This document shows, one piece after another, positions 6,313 to 13,953 of a stretch of 17,848 nucleotides of DNA (positions are counted from its first letter, which is position 1; every line of letters starts with the position of its first letter). The DNA is from SKVR01 sp041642035 (lineage in GTDB: Bacteria; Bacteroidota; Bacteroidia; Bacteroidales; UBA7960). The stretch lies in NCBI GenBank assembly GCA_041642035.1, contig JBEPXC010000054.1:1-17848 (forward strand), read 5' to 3'. Position numbers and translations under genes: made by a program. A model generated the notes under the pieces. It did no database searches and was not told where the DNA came from. It saw nothing but the letters and a program-made list of their open reading frames with translations.

Positions 6313-6651
6313 TTAATCATTCAGCGGGATAGAAAGCAGCCAGTTTAATATAACCAGCAGAATACTAAAGACAATTGCTGTGCCAAACCCGGCAACATGA
6401 AAACCATCTATAAAATAATCGGTAAGCAAAATAATAAAGGCATTGATGACTAATAGGAATAAACCCAGGCTCAATACCGTAACCGGCAGGGTTAAGATCA
6501 CCAGTATGGGCTTAAGAAGAGCATTTAAAATACCCAACACAAAGGCGACAACGATGGCCGTAATAAATGAATCAACCGTTACTCCGGGCATAAAATAGGC
6601 TCCGATGATCACGGCAAAAGCGGTAACAATTACTTTAATCAAAAAATTCAT
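6313..6651 (-). CDS. Small membrane protein, Phage_holin_4_2 (YvlD-like) family
   Basis: A 112-aa protein with four hydrophobic segments (about 4-22, 27-47, 52-80 and 86-108), matching the YvlD-like 'phage holin 4' family in length and pattern (GILNALLKPILVILTLPVTVLSLG, split here at two positions: GILNALLKPI at 40-49 and LTLPVTVLSLG at 53-63). Despite the name, these are chromosomal inner-membrane proteins of unknown function, widespread in bacteria without prophages. It is the first gene of a two-gene unit with the DUF4139 protein and has the clearest promoter of the minus-strand genes. Conserved Asn41 and Pro48 fall in the second helix turn. No lysis gene or other phage gene is nearby. Confidence 0.85.
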   Translation of the reverse strand: MNFLIKVIVTAFAVIIGAYFMPGVTVDSFITAIVVAFVLGILNALLKPILVILTLPVTVLSLGLFLLVINAFIILLTDYFIDGFHVAGFGTAIVFSILLVILNWLLSIPLND

Positions 6652-6684
6652 AAGGCGTTTTTCTTTAGTTGGTAATTGAAAATA

Positions 6685-6698
6685 TACGTCAGGACGTA
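6685..6698. promoter_or_regulatory. 14-bp palindrome at the predicted start site of the YvlD-like/DUF4139 unit
   Basis: TACGTC-AG-GACGTA is a perfect dyad with 6-bp arms. It begins about 8 bases downstream of the -7 box, so it covers about +1 to +15 of the predicted transcript, a position expected for a repressor operator. No regulator gene is adjacent. Confidence 0.35.
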
Positions 6699-6705
6699 AT
6701 TAAGT

Positions 6706-6739
6706 CAAAGTTATAAAATATCCTGCCGGGGTCTGCAAA
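6706..6739 (-). promoter_or_regulatory. Candidate Bacteroidota-type promoter for the YvlD-like/DUF4139 unit
   Basis: The minus strand shows TTTG at 6739-6736, a 22-base spacer, then TAACTTTG at 6713-6706, a complete match to the -33 TTTG / -7 TAnnTTTG model, with a spacer slightly longer than the usual 19-21. Transcription would begin near 6700, leaving a leader of about 48 bases. Confidence 0.55.
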
Positions 6740-6781
6740 TATCTACATTCTTTTTGCCACACCTCTTGACCCACCCCCGGC

Positions 6782-6949
6782 CTCCCTACAAGTATGGAGG
6801 GGTGACGCCTGTCCCATAAAACTGACATAAATATAACAGACAGCACCTTTTTTCACTTTTTATTCCCTTCCAGCTTCCAGCTCTCTACAACTTTTTCACT
6901 TTTCACTTTTCACTTCTAACTCCCTACAAGTATGGAGGGGTGACGCCTG
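6782..6949. repeat. Direct repeat pair in the 462-bp gene-free spacer 6652-7113
   Basis: A 30-bp sequence is identical at 6782-6811 and 6920-6949 (core CTACAAGTATGGAGGGG; it contains CTCC/GGAG arms). Similarity continues weakly after each copy (ATAAnACAGnCACC, then CACTTTT runs), so the duplicated unit is longer, about 138 bp apart. The spacer also holds CACTTTT low-complexity tracts (6850-6915) shared with 4560-4585. No gene is seen in 6740-7113. Confidence 0.7.
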
Positions 6950-7061
6950 GCCCCAACTTTCTAATATAGATAAAACAGGCACCAATTCTTTCCACTTTTC
7001 ACCTGCAATTAAAAGAGGCAAAAGCATTAGTTCTTGCACAATATCAATTGGTTGCGAGCTC

Positions 7062-7076
7062 CCCCTTTCAGGGGGT
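7062..7076. repeat. G/C hairpin downstream of waaA
   Basis: CCCCC-TTTCA-GGGGG is followed on the plus strand by TTGGGGGGTCTTTTATTATT. It lies 38 bp past the waaA stop. On the waaA-sense strand no U-run follows the stem, so it would be at best a weak or factor-assisted terminator. The sequence type (CTCCCCCTTTCAGGGGG) looks like another dispersed repeat. Confidence 0.45.
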
Positions 7077-7113
7077 TGGGGGGTCTTTTATTATTCTGAT
7101 TGGACCCAACCAT

Positions 7114-8397
7114 TTAATTCATATTCAGCATATCCATTGCTTTCACCTTATAGCTCATGGGATTGATGATGGCATTGAGAAAGATAATAATGGTATTGGT
7201 GGCTCCGCGCTTCATGAAAACATAATTGCGTGCAATATCTGAAGTTTCTTTTAGGAGGGCATAATTACCCAGGAGTTTTAAGCATACCTCCCACAGCTGC
7301 TTGTCGTCGTTTACAGGAAAAGCACAGCCGTAATGAACCATATCGACGGCTTCGGAAAAATTTTTATAGTTGGGTCCAAACACCACGGGCATACCGAAAG
7401 TTGCCGCCTCCAGGGTGTTGTGTATCCCATGTCCAAAGCCCCCTCCAATATAGGCCATGGAGGCATACTGGTAAAGGTTGGACAACATGCCCATTTGATC
7501 AACGATTAATACCTTGGCATTTTTAAAAAGCTCTTCATTATATTGAGAGTAGGTCACCACGGGTTTGATGAAGCTGGCTTTTAATTTTTCTATGTGAGAG
7601 GGTTGTATCTCATGGGGTACGATAATATATTTCACATCGCTGGCATCCTGATTGATGATAGAAGTAAGCAGCTCATCGTCGGCAGGCCAGGTACTTCCGG
7701 CCAGAAAAATTACCGAGCCCTGGATGAACCGCTCTGCTTTTTCGAAGCTCTGAGGATTCTTGCTGATATCGGCCACCCTGTCGAAGCGCGTATCTCCACT
7801 AACCACCACATTATGCACCCCAATATCATAGAGCAGGCTTTGTGAATTTTTGTCCTGTACAAAGAAATAGGTAATTTTCCGCAACTGTTTTCTAAACCAG
7901 CTGCCCCACCACTGGAAAAACATCTGGTTCTTCCTGAATAGGGCAGAGATGAAAACCACCGGGATTTTTTGTTCATGTAAGGCATTGAGATGATTAAACC
8001 AGAATTCGTATTTTACAAACACAGCCAGTCGTGGGTTTACATACTCTACAAATTTTTTTGCCTTAGCAGGGGTGTCGATAGGCATATAAAACACATGATC
8101 GGCCAGCGGATTATTTTTACGCATTTCATAACCCGAGGGAGAGAAAAAAGTAAGCACAATTTTCACCCCGGGGTTTTCCTCCCGAAATTTCTCTATTACG
8201 GGTCTGCCCTGCTCAAATTCACCTGCCGAAGCGCAATGAAACCAAACATGGGTGGCCTCATGATCCAGTTCAAGGGCAATTTTTTCCAGTCCGTTGTGCC
8301 GCCCCTCTACCCATTGCTTTGCCTTAGGATTAAAATGCGATGCTAAGGCAATAAATTGACTGTATATAAAGATGAAAAAATTGTATAAAAGTTGCAT
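7114..8397 (-). CDS. waaA: 3-deoxy-D-manno-octulosonic acid (Kdo) transferase
   Basis: A 427-aa GT30 glycosyltransferase, normal family length. It moves Kdo from CMP-Kdo onto lipid A precursor at the cytoplasmic face of the inner membrane. An N-terminal hydrophobic anchor (about 2-20) is followed by the acceptor-side domain with the catalytic Glu60 in the ASAGE motif, then FFSPSGYE (85-92) and VKYEFWFNHL (128-137). The second Rossmann domain has VSGDTRFDRV (199-208), LAGSTWPADDE (232-242), PHE (261-263) and GGGFGHGIHNTLEAA (318-332), ending in the helix with FGPNYKNFSEA (340-350). It is transcribed away from the sugar-nucleotide operon across a 207-bp shared spacer. The C-terminal tail after about residue 400 is ordinary. 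Confidence 0.95.
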   Translation of the reverse strand: MQLLYNFFIFIYSQFIALASHFNPKAKQWVEGRHNGLEKIALELDHEATHVWFHCASAGEFEQGRPVIEKFREENPGVKIVLTFFSPSGYEMRKNNPLADHVFYMPIDTPAKAKKFVEYVNPRLAVFVKYEFWFNHLNALHEQKIPVVFISALFRKNQMFFQWWGSWFRKQLRKITYFFVQDKNSQSLLYDIGVHNVVVSGDTRFDRVADISKNPQSFEKAERFIQGSVIFLAGSTWPADDELLTSIINQDASDVKYIIVPHEIQPSHIEKLKASFIKPVVTYSQYNEELFKNAKVLIVDQMGMLSNLYQYASMAYIGGGFGHGIHNTLEAATFGMPVVFGPNYKNFSEAVDMVHYGCAFPVNDDKQLWEVCLKLLGNYALLKETSDIARNYVFMKRGATNTIIIFLNAIINPMSYKVKAMDMLNMN

Positions 8398-8478
8398 GGG
8401 AAAATGTTTGATAAAAGAAGATGAATGCGTAAAATAAATAACTTCTGTGGGTGAAAAACATAAAGCATGTTATGGCTG

Positions 8479-8486
8479 CAAATATA
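8479..8486 (-). promoter_or_regulatory. Candidate -7 box for waaA
   Basis: The minus strand reads TATATTTG, matching TAnnTTTG, about 80 bases before the waaA start. The -33 region (TTCAG) is a poor match. The predicted leader is about 75 bases, AT-rich. Confidence 0.4.
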
Positions 8487-8546
8487 CTCAATTAAATAAA
8501 TTCCCTGAACTTAGATCAGCTTACCTGCCTGCAAAGCAAATCTTTT

Positions 8547-8554
8547 TATCTTTG
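8547..8554 (+). promoter_or_regulatory. Candidate -7 box for the sugar-nucleotide operon
   Basis: TATCTTTG matches TAnnTTTG exactly and lies 50 bases before the first start codon of the plus-strand operon. Its -33 region (about 8524-8527, CCTG) is only a partial match to TTTG. Transcription would begin near 8561, giving a leader of about 44 bases. It is the only such box on the plus strand seen in the divergent spacer. Confidence 0.5.
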
Positions 8555-8604
8555 TACCACTTTTTAAAAATATCATATAACAATATAAAATTACCCCAGT
8601 TTGC

Positions 8605-9732
8605 ATGAGAGCGATTCAGATGGTTGATCTTAAGAGTCAATACGATAAGATACAACAGGAAATAGATACTGCAGTTTTAGATGTCATACGTTCCACACAA
8701 TATATAAACGGATCTGAGGTCAAAAAGTTCCGTGAAGAGCTTGCCGAATATCTTGGAGTTAATCATGTAATTCCCTGCGCTAATGGCACCGATGCTCTAC
8801 AGGTGGCCATGATGGCCCTGGATCTGAAACCGGGAGATGAAATCATAACCACCTCATTTACTTTTGTGGCTACCGTTGAAGTAATTGCCTTACTGGGCTT
8901 AACGCCTGTTTTGGTAGATGTGCTGCCCGACACCTACAACATAGATCCTGAGCGTGTAAAGAGAGCTATAACCCCCAAAACAAAAGCCATAGTGCCCGTG
9001 CATCTGTTCGGTCAAAGTGTACATATGGAGCCCCTGATGCAGCTGGCAAAAGAACACAACCTTTATATCATAGAAGATAATGCACAGGCCTTAGGAGCAG
9101 ATTATATATTCGACAATGGTAGTCGACAAAAAGCCGGCACGCTGGCCACTGTGGGCTGCACCTCTTTCTTCCCTTCCAAAAACTTAGGTTGCTATGGAGA
9201 TGGTGGTGCTATCTTCACCCATGATGATGAGCTGGCAAAGAAGCTGTCCATAACCGTAAATCATGGCATGGAAACCAGGTATTACCACGATGTGGTGGGG
9301 GTAAACAGCCGCTTAGACAGCATACAAGCTGCTGTATTAAGAATAAAACTCAGGAATCTCCCACAATATGCCCAGGCGCGTATTGATGCAGCCAATTATT
9401 ATGATGCGGCATTTGCTTCACATCCACGCATTACCACGCCGGCAAGAAGTAAATTCTCAACCCATGTTTTTCATCAATACACCCTGGTCATTAAGGATTT
9501 GAATCAGTTTGAGCTTCAAAAATACATGGGGGAAAAGGGAATCCCTGCCATGATCTATTATCCTGTTCCCATGCACATGCAGAAAGCCTACCAGGATCCC
9601 CGTTATAAGGAAGGTGATTTCCCGGTTACAGAAAGGCTGAGCAAAAGCGTTATTTCTCTGCCCATGCATACCGAACTGGATGAGCAACAGTTGGAATATA
9701 TCACTAAGAATCTGCTGGAATTTTTAAAATAA
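8605..9732 (+). CDS. wbpE: DegT/DnrJ/EryC1 PLP aminotransferase, WbpE/WlbC-like
   Basis: A 375-aa sugar aminotransferase of fold type I. PLP-site features are visible: CANGTDALQVAM (58-69), IIEDNAQALGA (155-165, Asp158 and Gln161 contact PLP) and the Schiff-base Lys192 in SFFPSKNLGCYGDGGA. VNHGMETRYYH and VGVNSRLDSIQAAVLRIKL fit the WbpE/WlbC subgroup, which puts an amino group on C3 of UDP-3-keto-GlcNAcA using glutamate. The next gene is a WbpD/WlbB-type acetyltransferase, which supports that step. The matching oxidase (WbpB/WlbA) is not in the window. An alternative start at 8620 is possible. First gene of the plus-strand operon. Family certain, exact sugar likely but not proven. Confidence 0.88.
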   Translation: MRAIQMVDLKSQYDKIQQEIDTAVLDVIRSTQYINGSEVKKFREELAEYLGVNHVIPCANGTDALQVAMMALDLKPGDEIITTSFTFVATVEVIALLGLTPVLVDVLPDTYNIDPERVKRAITPKTKAIVPVHLFGQSVHMEPLMQLAKEHNLYIIEDNAQALGADYIFDNGSRQKAGTLATVGCTSFFPSKNLGCYGDGGAIFTHDDELAKKLSITVNHGMETRYYHDVVGVNSRLDSIQAAVLRIKLRNLPQYAQARIDAANYYDAAFASHPRITTPARSKFSTHVFHQYTLVIKDLNQFELQKYMGEKGIPAMIYYPVPMHMQKAYQDPRYKEGDFPVTERLSKSVISLPMHTELDEQQLEYITKNLLEFLK

Positions 9733-9792
9733 AAAACAATAGCCTTTGCCGCAGGTTTATAATACCGTGGAATCCTGAAAAATTACTATAAA

Positions 9793-10389
9793 ATGGAAGA
9801 AAAAAATTATTTCAGTCACGAGTCGTCCTATATCGACGAGGGCTGTACCATCGGAGAAGGGAGTAAAATATGGCATTTCACGCATATCATGCCCGATTGC
9901 ACCATAGGAAAACGATGCAACATCGGTCAGAATGTAGTTATCTCGCCCGGCGTAGTGCTGGGAGATAATGTTAAGATACAGAACAATGTATCGATATACA
10001 CCGGTGTGATATGCGAAGATGATGTGTTTCTGGGCCCCTCAATGGTGTTTACCAACATTGTCAATCCACGTAGTGCCATCATCCGCAAAGATCAATATGT
10101 CGAAACCCTGGTAAGAAAAGGTGCCTCTATTGGCGCCAATGCTACCATTGTTTGTGGCATCGAAATCGGTGCATATTCTTTTATTGGTGCAGGGGCTGTT
10201 GTGGTGCGCGATGTGCATCCCTACTCACTGGTGGTAGGAAATCCGGCCAAACGAATAGGCTGGATGAGTGAATATGGCCATAGACTGGAGTTCGATCAGA
10301 ACAATATAGCCGTATGTCCCGAAAGTAAAGATCAATATATACTGGAAAAAGGCAGTGTAAGAAAAATTCCCAAAGGAACCATGGCCTGA
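9793..10389 (+). CDS. wbpD: UDP-2,3-diamino-uronate N-acetyltransferase, WbpD/WlbB-like
   Basis: A 198-aa left-handed beta-helix acyltransferase. Hexapeptide repeats run from about 13 to 145 (IDEGCTIGEGSKIWHFTHI, CTIGKRCNIGQNVVI, VVLGDNVKIQNNVSIYTGV, ASIGANATIVCGIEIGAYSFIG split over 111-132). The insert GPSMVFTNIVNPRSAI (81-96) and the ending VVGNPAKRIGWMSEYGHRL (147-165) are characteristic of the WbpD/WlbB group. These enzymes acetylate the C3 amino group of UDP-GlcNAc(3NH2)A with acetyl-CoA. It lies 60 bp after the aminotransferase in the same direction, the expected pairing. No Shine-Dalgarno sequence is visible; the leader is A-rich. Confidence 0.9.
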   Translation: MEEKNYFSHESSYIDEGCTIGEGSKIWHFTHIMPDCTIGKRCNIGQNVVISPGVVLGDNVKIQNNVSIYTGVICEDDVFLGPSMVFTNIVNPRSAIIRKDQYVETLVRKGASIGANATIVCGIEIGAYSFIGAGAVVVRDVHPYSLVVGNPAKRIGWMSEYGHRLEFDQNNIAVCPESKDQYILEKGSVRKIPKGTMA

Positions 10390-10460
10390 TAATCATCTTA
10401 CCAGGGCCTGCATAATCACCTCATTATAAACCGTTTGTTAACACAAAACACCTATAGAAA

Positions 10461-11762
10461 ATGAATATTTACGAAAGATTGCTTAACAAGGAAGCCAAAT
10501 TATCCGTTATAGGATTGGGCTATGTTGGACTACCCATTGCATTGGAATTTGCCAGAAAGATCCAGGTTATTGGGTTTGACATTAAAGAAGACAGGGTTGA
10601 AAAAATGCGCAATCGGATTGATCCCAGCGAGGAACTTGAAGCAAAGGATTTTGATGGAACAGATATTTATTTTACGGCCAATGCAGCTGATTTAAGACAA
10701 GCTAATTTCCATATCATCGGGGTTCCCACCCCTATCGACAAACGCAACATGCCCGATCTGACCCCCATATTGTCGGCATCGCATGCGGTAGGCAAAGCAC
10801 TTAAAAAAGGCGATTATGTTGTGTATGAATCTACTGTATATCCCGGCTGTACCGAAGAAGATTGTGTTCCCATACTTGAGCAGGAAAGTGGATTAAAATG
10901 TGGTGAAGATTTTAAGGTAGGCTTCTCGCCCGAGAGAATTAACCCCGGCGATAAAGAACACACCATCACCACCATTACCAAGGTGGTATCAGGATGTGAT
11001 GAAGTAGCCCTGGATAATATTTCCAAAACATACGAACTTATTGTTAAAGCAGGTGTGCACCGTGCCCCTTCTATTAAAGTTGCCGAAGCAGCCAAGATCA
11101 TCGAAAACACCCAACGCGATGTAAATATTGCCCTCATGAATGAGCTTTCCATCATTTTCAACCGCATGGGAATAAATACTTATGATGTGCTTGAGGCAGC
11201 AGGAACCAAATGGAACTTCCTCAGATTTTTCCCCGGCCTGGTGGGCGGACACTGTATTGGCGTTGACCCTTATTACCTGGTTTACAAAGCCAAAGAATTC
11301 AGGTACCATCCACAAATCATCAATAGCGGACGCTTTGTAAATGACTCCATGGGCTTTTATGCAGCGAAACAACTGGTAAAAAAACTTATTGCGGCAGGAA
11401 AAAACATACAACAATCCAAAGTACTCATCATGGGCGTTACCTTCAAGGAAAATGTCAGTGATATCAGAAACTCCAAGGTTGCCGATGTTATTTCAGAACT
11501 TACCAGCTATGGGGTAAATCTTGACATCGTAGATCCCTATGCCGATTCAAAAGAGTTGCAGCATGAGTATGGTTTTTCCTTGATGGAGAAACCAGGCAAT
11601 AACTATGATGCAGTAGTAGTGGCCGTTAATCATGAAGACTATTTATCACTCGGCGAAGAAGACTTCAAAAAGCTAATGAAAGGTGTAGAGCATCCTATAC
11701 TGGTAGATATAAAAGGCACTTACAGAAATAAAATCACCGATTTACAGTACTGGAGCTTCTAA
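10461..11762 (+). CDS. tviB: UDP-N-acetyl-hexosamine 6-dehydrogenase, TviB/WbpO-like
   Basis: A 433-aa UDP-sugar dehydrogenase that oxidises C6 of a UDP-HexNAc twice with NAD+, giving the uronic acid. NAD site GLGYVGLP (18-25), VPTPID (88-93), YESTVYPGCTEEDCVP (122-137), SPERINPGDKEH (156-167), VAEAAKIIENTQRDVNIA (207-224) and the catalytic Cys265 in GGHCIGVDPYY are all present. A C-terminal UDP-binding domain includes MGVTFKENVSDIRNS. From memory it is closer to TviB/WbpO than to WbpA, starting NIYERL like TviB. The C4-epimerase gene four positions on is the natural partner; TviB and TviC together make UDP-GalNAcA from UDP-GlcNAc. Its UDP-GlcNAcA product could also feed the aminotransferase branch. 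Confidence 0.92.
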   Translation: MNIYERLLNKEAKLSVIGLGYVGLPIALEFARKIQVIGFDIKEDRVEKMRNRIDPSEELEAKDFDGTDIYFTANAADLRQANFHIIGVPTPIDKRNMPDLTPILSASHAVGKALKKGDYVVYESTVYPGCTEEDCVPILEQESGLKCGEDFKVGFSPERINPGDKEHTITTITKVVSGCDEVALDNISKTYELIVKAGVHRAPSIKVAEAAKIIENTQRDVNIALMNELSIIFNRMGINTYDVLEAAGTKWNFLRFFPGLVGGHCIGVDPYYLVYKAKEFRYHPQIINSGRFVNDSMGFYAAKQLVKKLIAAGKNIQQSKVLIMGVTFKENVSDIRNSKVADVISELTSYGVNLDIVDPYADSKELQHEYGFSLMEKPGNNYDAVVVAVNHEDYLSLGEEDFKKLMKGVEHPILVDIKGTYRNKITDLQYWSF

Positions 11763-11780
11763 TACTAAACAGATAGAAAA

Positions 11781-12809
11781 ATGGCAAAAATACTGGTAAC
11801 AGGAGGAACAGGATATATAGGCTCCCACACCGTGGTAGAGTTGCAACAGAATGGCTATGATGTGGTAATCATCGATAACCTGGCCAACTCTACTCGCAAA
11901 ATTGTTGATCAGATCACCAAAATCACGGGCATAGAACCCGAATTCCATGCATTTGATTTGTGCGATCGCGCCGCTCTGCATGATTTTTTTAATCAACAGC
12001 AGAAAATTGATGGGGTCATTCATTTTGCAGCCTATAAGGCGGTGGGCGAATCCACTGAATTACCGCTTAAGTATTATCGCAACAACCTGGTTTCGCTTGT
12101 CAACTTGCTGGAGGTGATGGAAAAGCACAACTGCAACAATTTGGTTTTTTCCTCCTCCTGTACGGTATACGGTCAGCCCGACGAACTTCCCGTATCTGAA
12201 GCGGCACCCATCAAAAAGGCCTTATCGCCCTATGGAAATACCAAGCAAATGTCGGAAGAGATTATTTTCGATCACACCCAAACCAGTGAGCTTAAAACCA
12301 TTGCTTTGCGGTATTTCAACCCCATTGGCGCTCATGAATCGGCACTTATTGGTGAACTCCCCATGGGTGTACCCAATAATCTCATTCCCTTTGTTACCCA
12401 AACGGCCATTGGCAAAAGAAAATTGCTTAAGGTATTCGGAAACGATTACAACACCCCTGATGGCACAGCCATACGCGACTATATTCATGTGGTAGATTTG
12501 GCCAGGGCACACCTAGTGGCTCTTGAAAGAATGAGTCAACGAAAGTCGCAGAGCCACTATGAAGTTTTCAACCTGGGCACAGGAAAGGGAAACAGCGTGC
12601 TGGATGTTATTCTTACCTTTGAAAAAGTCAATCAGGTAAAGCTAAATTACCAGATCGTTGATCGACGCAGTGGTGATGTAGAACAGGTATGGTCAGACAC
12701 CCAAAAAGCCAATGAAGTGCTGGGCTGGAAAACTCAGTTAGGGCTCGATATGGCGCTTAAATCGGCCTGGGAGTGGGAGAAAAATCTCGAAAAAGGAATA
12801 ATAGATTAA
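11781..12809 (+). CDS. galE: UDP-glucose 4-epimerase
   Basis: A 342-aa extended short-chain dehydrogenase, usual GalE length. NAD site GGTGYIGSH (8-16), IDNLANS (31-37), HFAAYKAVGES (81-91), catalytic Ser126 region SSSCTVYG (124-131), Tyr151-x3-Lys155 in YGNTK, RYFNPIGAH, and DGTAIRDYIHVVDLA are all conserved. It interconverts UDP-Glc and UDP-Gal (some members also UDP-GlcNAc/GalNAc). It starts 18 bp after the dehydrogenase gene and is followed after 21 bp by rfbB, so it is clearly co-transcribed. Placement in a polysaccharide operon rather than a galactose-use operon points to supply of UDP-Gal for glycan assembly. Confidence 0.95.
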   Translation: MAKILVTGGTGYIGSHTVVELQQNGYDVVIIDNLANSTRKIVDQITKITGIEPEFHAFDLCDRAALHDFFNQQQKIDGVIHFAAYKAVGESTELPLKYYRNNLVSLVNLLEVMEKHNCNNLVFSSSCTVYGQPDELPVSEAAPIKKALSPYGNTKQMSEEIIFDHTQTSELKTIALRYFNPIGAHESALIGELPMGVPNNLIPFVTQTAIGKRKLLKVFGNDYNTPDGTAIRDYIHVVDLARAHLVALERMSQRKSQSHYEVFNLGTGKGNSVLDVILTFEKVNQVKLNYQIVDRRSGDVEQVWSDTQKANEVLGWKTQLGLDMALKSAWEWEKNLEKGIID

Positions 12810-12830
12810 AATCTTTTCAGCAGGAAAAAT

Positions 12831-13886
12831 ATGAAAAAAACTCTTTTGATAACCGGTGGAGCAGGCTTTATTGGATCGCATGTAGTGCGGCTCTTTGTAA
12901 ATAAATATCCCGATTATACCATAGTTAACCTGGATAAGCTTACCTACGCAGGGAACCTGGAAAACCTTAAAGATATTGAAGAGGCACCCAACTATGTGTT
13001 TGAAAAAGTTGACATAGTAGATGCTGCTGCCCTATTCAAACTCTTTGAAAAGTACCAGTTTGATGGTGTTATTCATCTTGCTGCAGAAAGTCATGTAGAC
13101 AGATCAATTGCCAACCCGATGGAATTTGTCCTGGCCAATGTGATAGGTACCATTAACCTGCTTAATGCAGCAAAAACCAGCTGGAAAGAACTCGCGGGAA
13201 AGAGATTTTACCACATCTCTACCGATGAGGTATACGGTTCGTTGGGTGATCAGGGGTTGTTTACCGAAACCACGGCCTATGATCCAAGAAGCCCCTATTC
13301 AGCAGCAAAAGCCAGCAGCGATCATTTTGTAAGGGCCTGGCACCACACCTATGGCTTGCCGGTGGTCATTTCCAATTGCTCCAACAACTACGGGCCCAAT
13401 CAGTTTCCCGAAAAACTCCTGCCCCTTTTTATCAACAACATCGTAAACAGCAAACCCCTGCCCGTATACGGAAAGGGCGAAAACATCAGAGACTGGCTGT
13501 ATGTTATTGACCACGCCATTGCTATTGATCTTATCTATCATCAAGGGAAGAATGGAGAAACTTATAACATCGGCGGCCATAATGAATGGAAAAACATAGA
13601 TCTGATCACAACCTTGTGTAAGATAATGGATAAAAAACTCGATCGCCCCGAGGGTACCAGTGCCAAACTGATAAGCTATGTAAAAGACCGCGCCGGACAC
13701 GATATGCGCTATGCCATTGATGCAAAGAAAATTCAAAAACAACTGGGATGGACTCCCTCTCTTCAGTTTGAGGAAGGTCTCGAAAAAACCATAGACTGGT
13801 ACCTCACAAACAAAGAGTGGATCAACAATGTTACTTCTGGTGAATACCAGAAATACTACAAAGAACAGTACGAAGAACGGAAATAA
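12831..13886 (+). CDS. rfbB: dTDP-glucose 4,6-dehydratase
   Basis: A 351-aa extended SDR enzyme. It converts dTDP-glucose to dTDP-4-keto-6-deoxyglucose, the branch point to rhamnose and other deoxysugars. NAD site GGAGFIGSH (9-17), NLDKLTYAGNLENL (33-46), HLAAESHVDRSI (82-93), catalytic Thr131-Asp132-Glu133 in STDEVYG, Tyr156-x3-Lys160 in YSAAK, SNNYGPNQFPEKLLP and GKGENIRDWLYV are all family marks, the Asp-Glu pair being specific for 4,6-dehydratases. No rfbA, rfbC or rfbD is in the window, so the next step must be encoded elsewhere. A UDP-sugar dehydratase is less likely given the close RfbB match. Confidence 0.94.
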   Translation: MKKTLLITGGAGFIGSHVVRLFVNKYPDYTIVNLDKLTYAGNLENLKDIEEAPNYVFEKVDIVDAAALFKLFEKYQFDGVIHLAAESHVDRSIANPMEFVLANVIGTINLLNAAKTSWKELAGKRFYHISTDEVYGSLGDQGLFTETTAYDPRSPYSAAKASSDHFVRAWHHTYGLPVVISNCSNNYGPNQFPEKLLPLFINNIVNSKPLPVYGKGENIRDWLYVIDHAIAIDLIYHQGKNGETYNIGGHNEWKNIDLITTLCKIMDKKLDRPEGTSAKLISYVKDRAGHDMRYAIDAKKIQKQLGWTPSLQFEEGLEKTIDWYLTNKEWINNVTSGEYQKYYKEQYEERK

Positions 13887-13953
13887 ATAACAATAAGGGT
13901 TCCCAAAGAAAACCATTATTAGGCACAGGGAAAAGTAAATTGATAAGGATAAA

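Noticed and set aside
6255..6320. Longer N-terminus of the DUF4139 protein
   Set aside because: It would overlap the upstream gene by 8 bp and place 22 polar residues before the signal peptide.
6313..6651. Prophage remnant, from the 'phage holin' family name
   Set aside because: The YvlD-like family is chromosomal and widespread; no other phage gene is nearby and it pairs with a DUF4139 gene.
7062..7076. Intrinsic terminator of waaA
   Set aside because: The stem is strong, but on the waaA-sense strand no U-run follows; the T-rich tail is on the wrong side.
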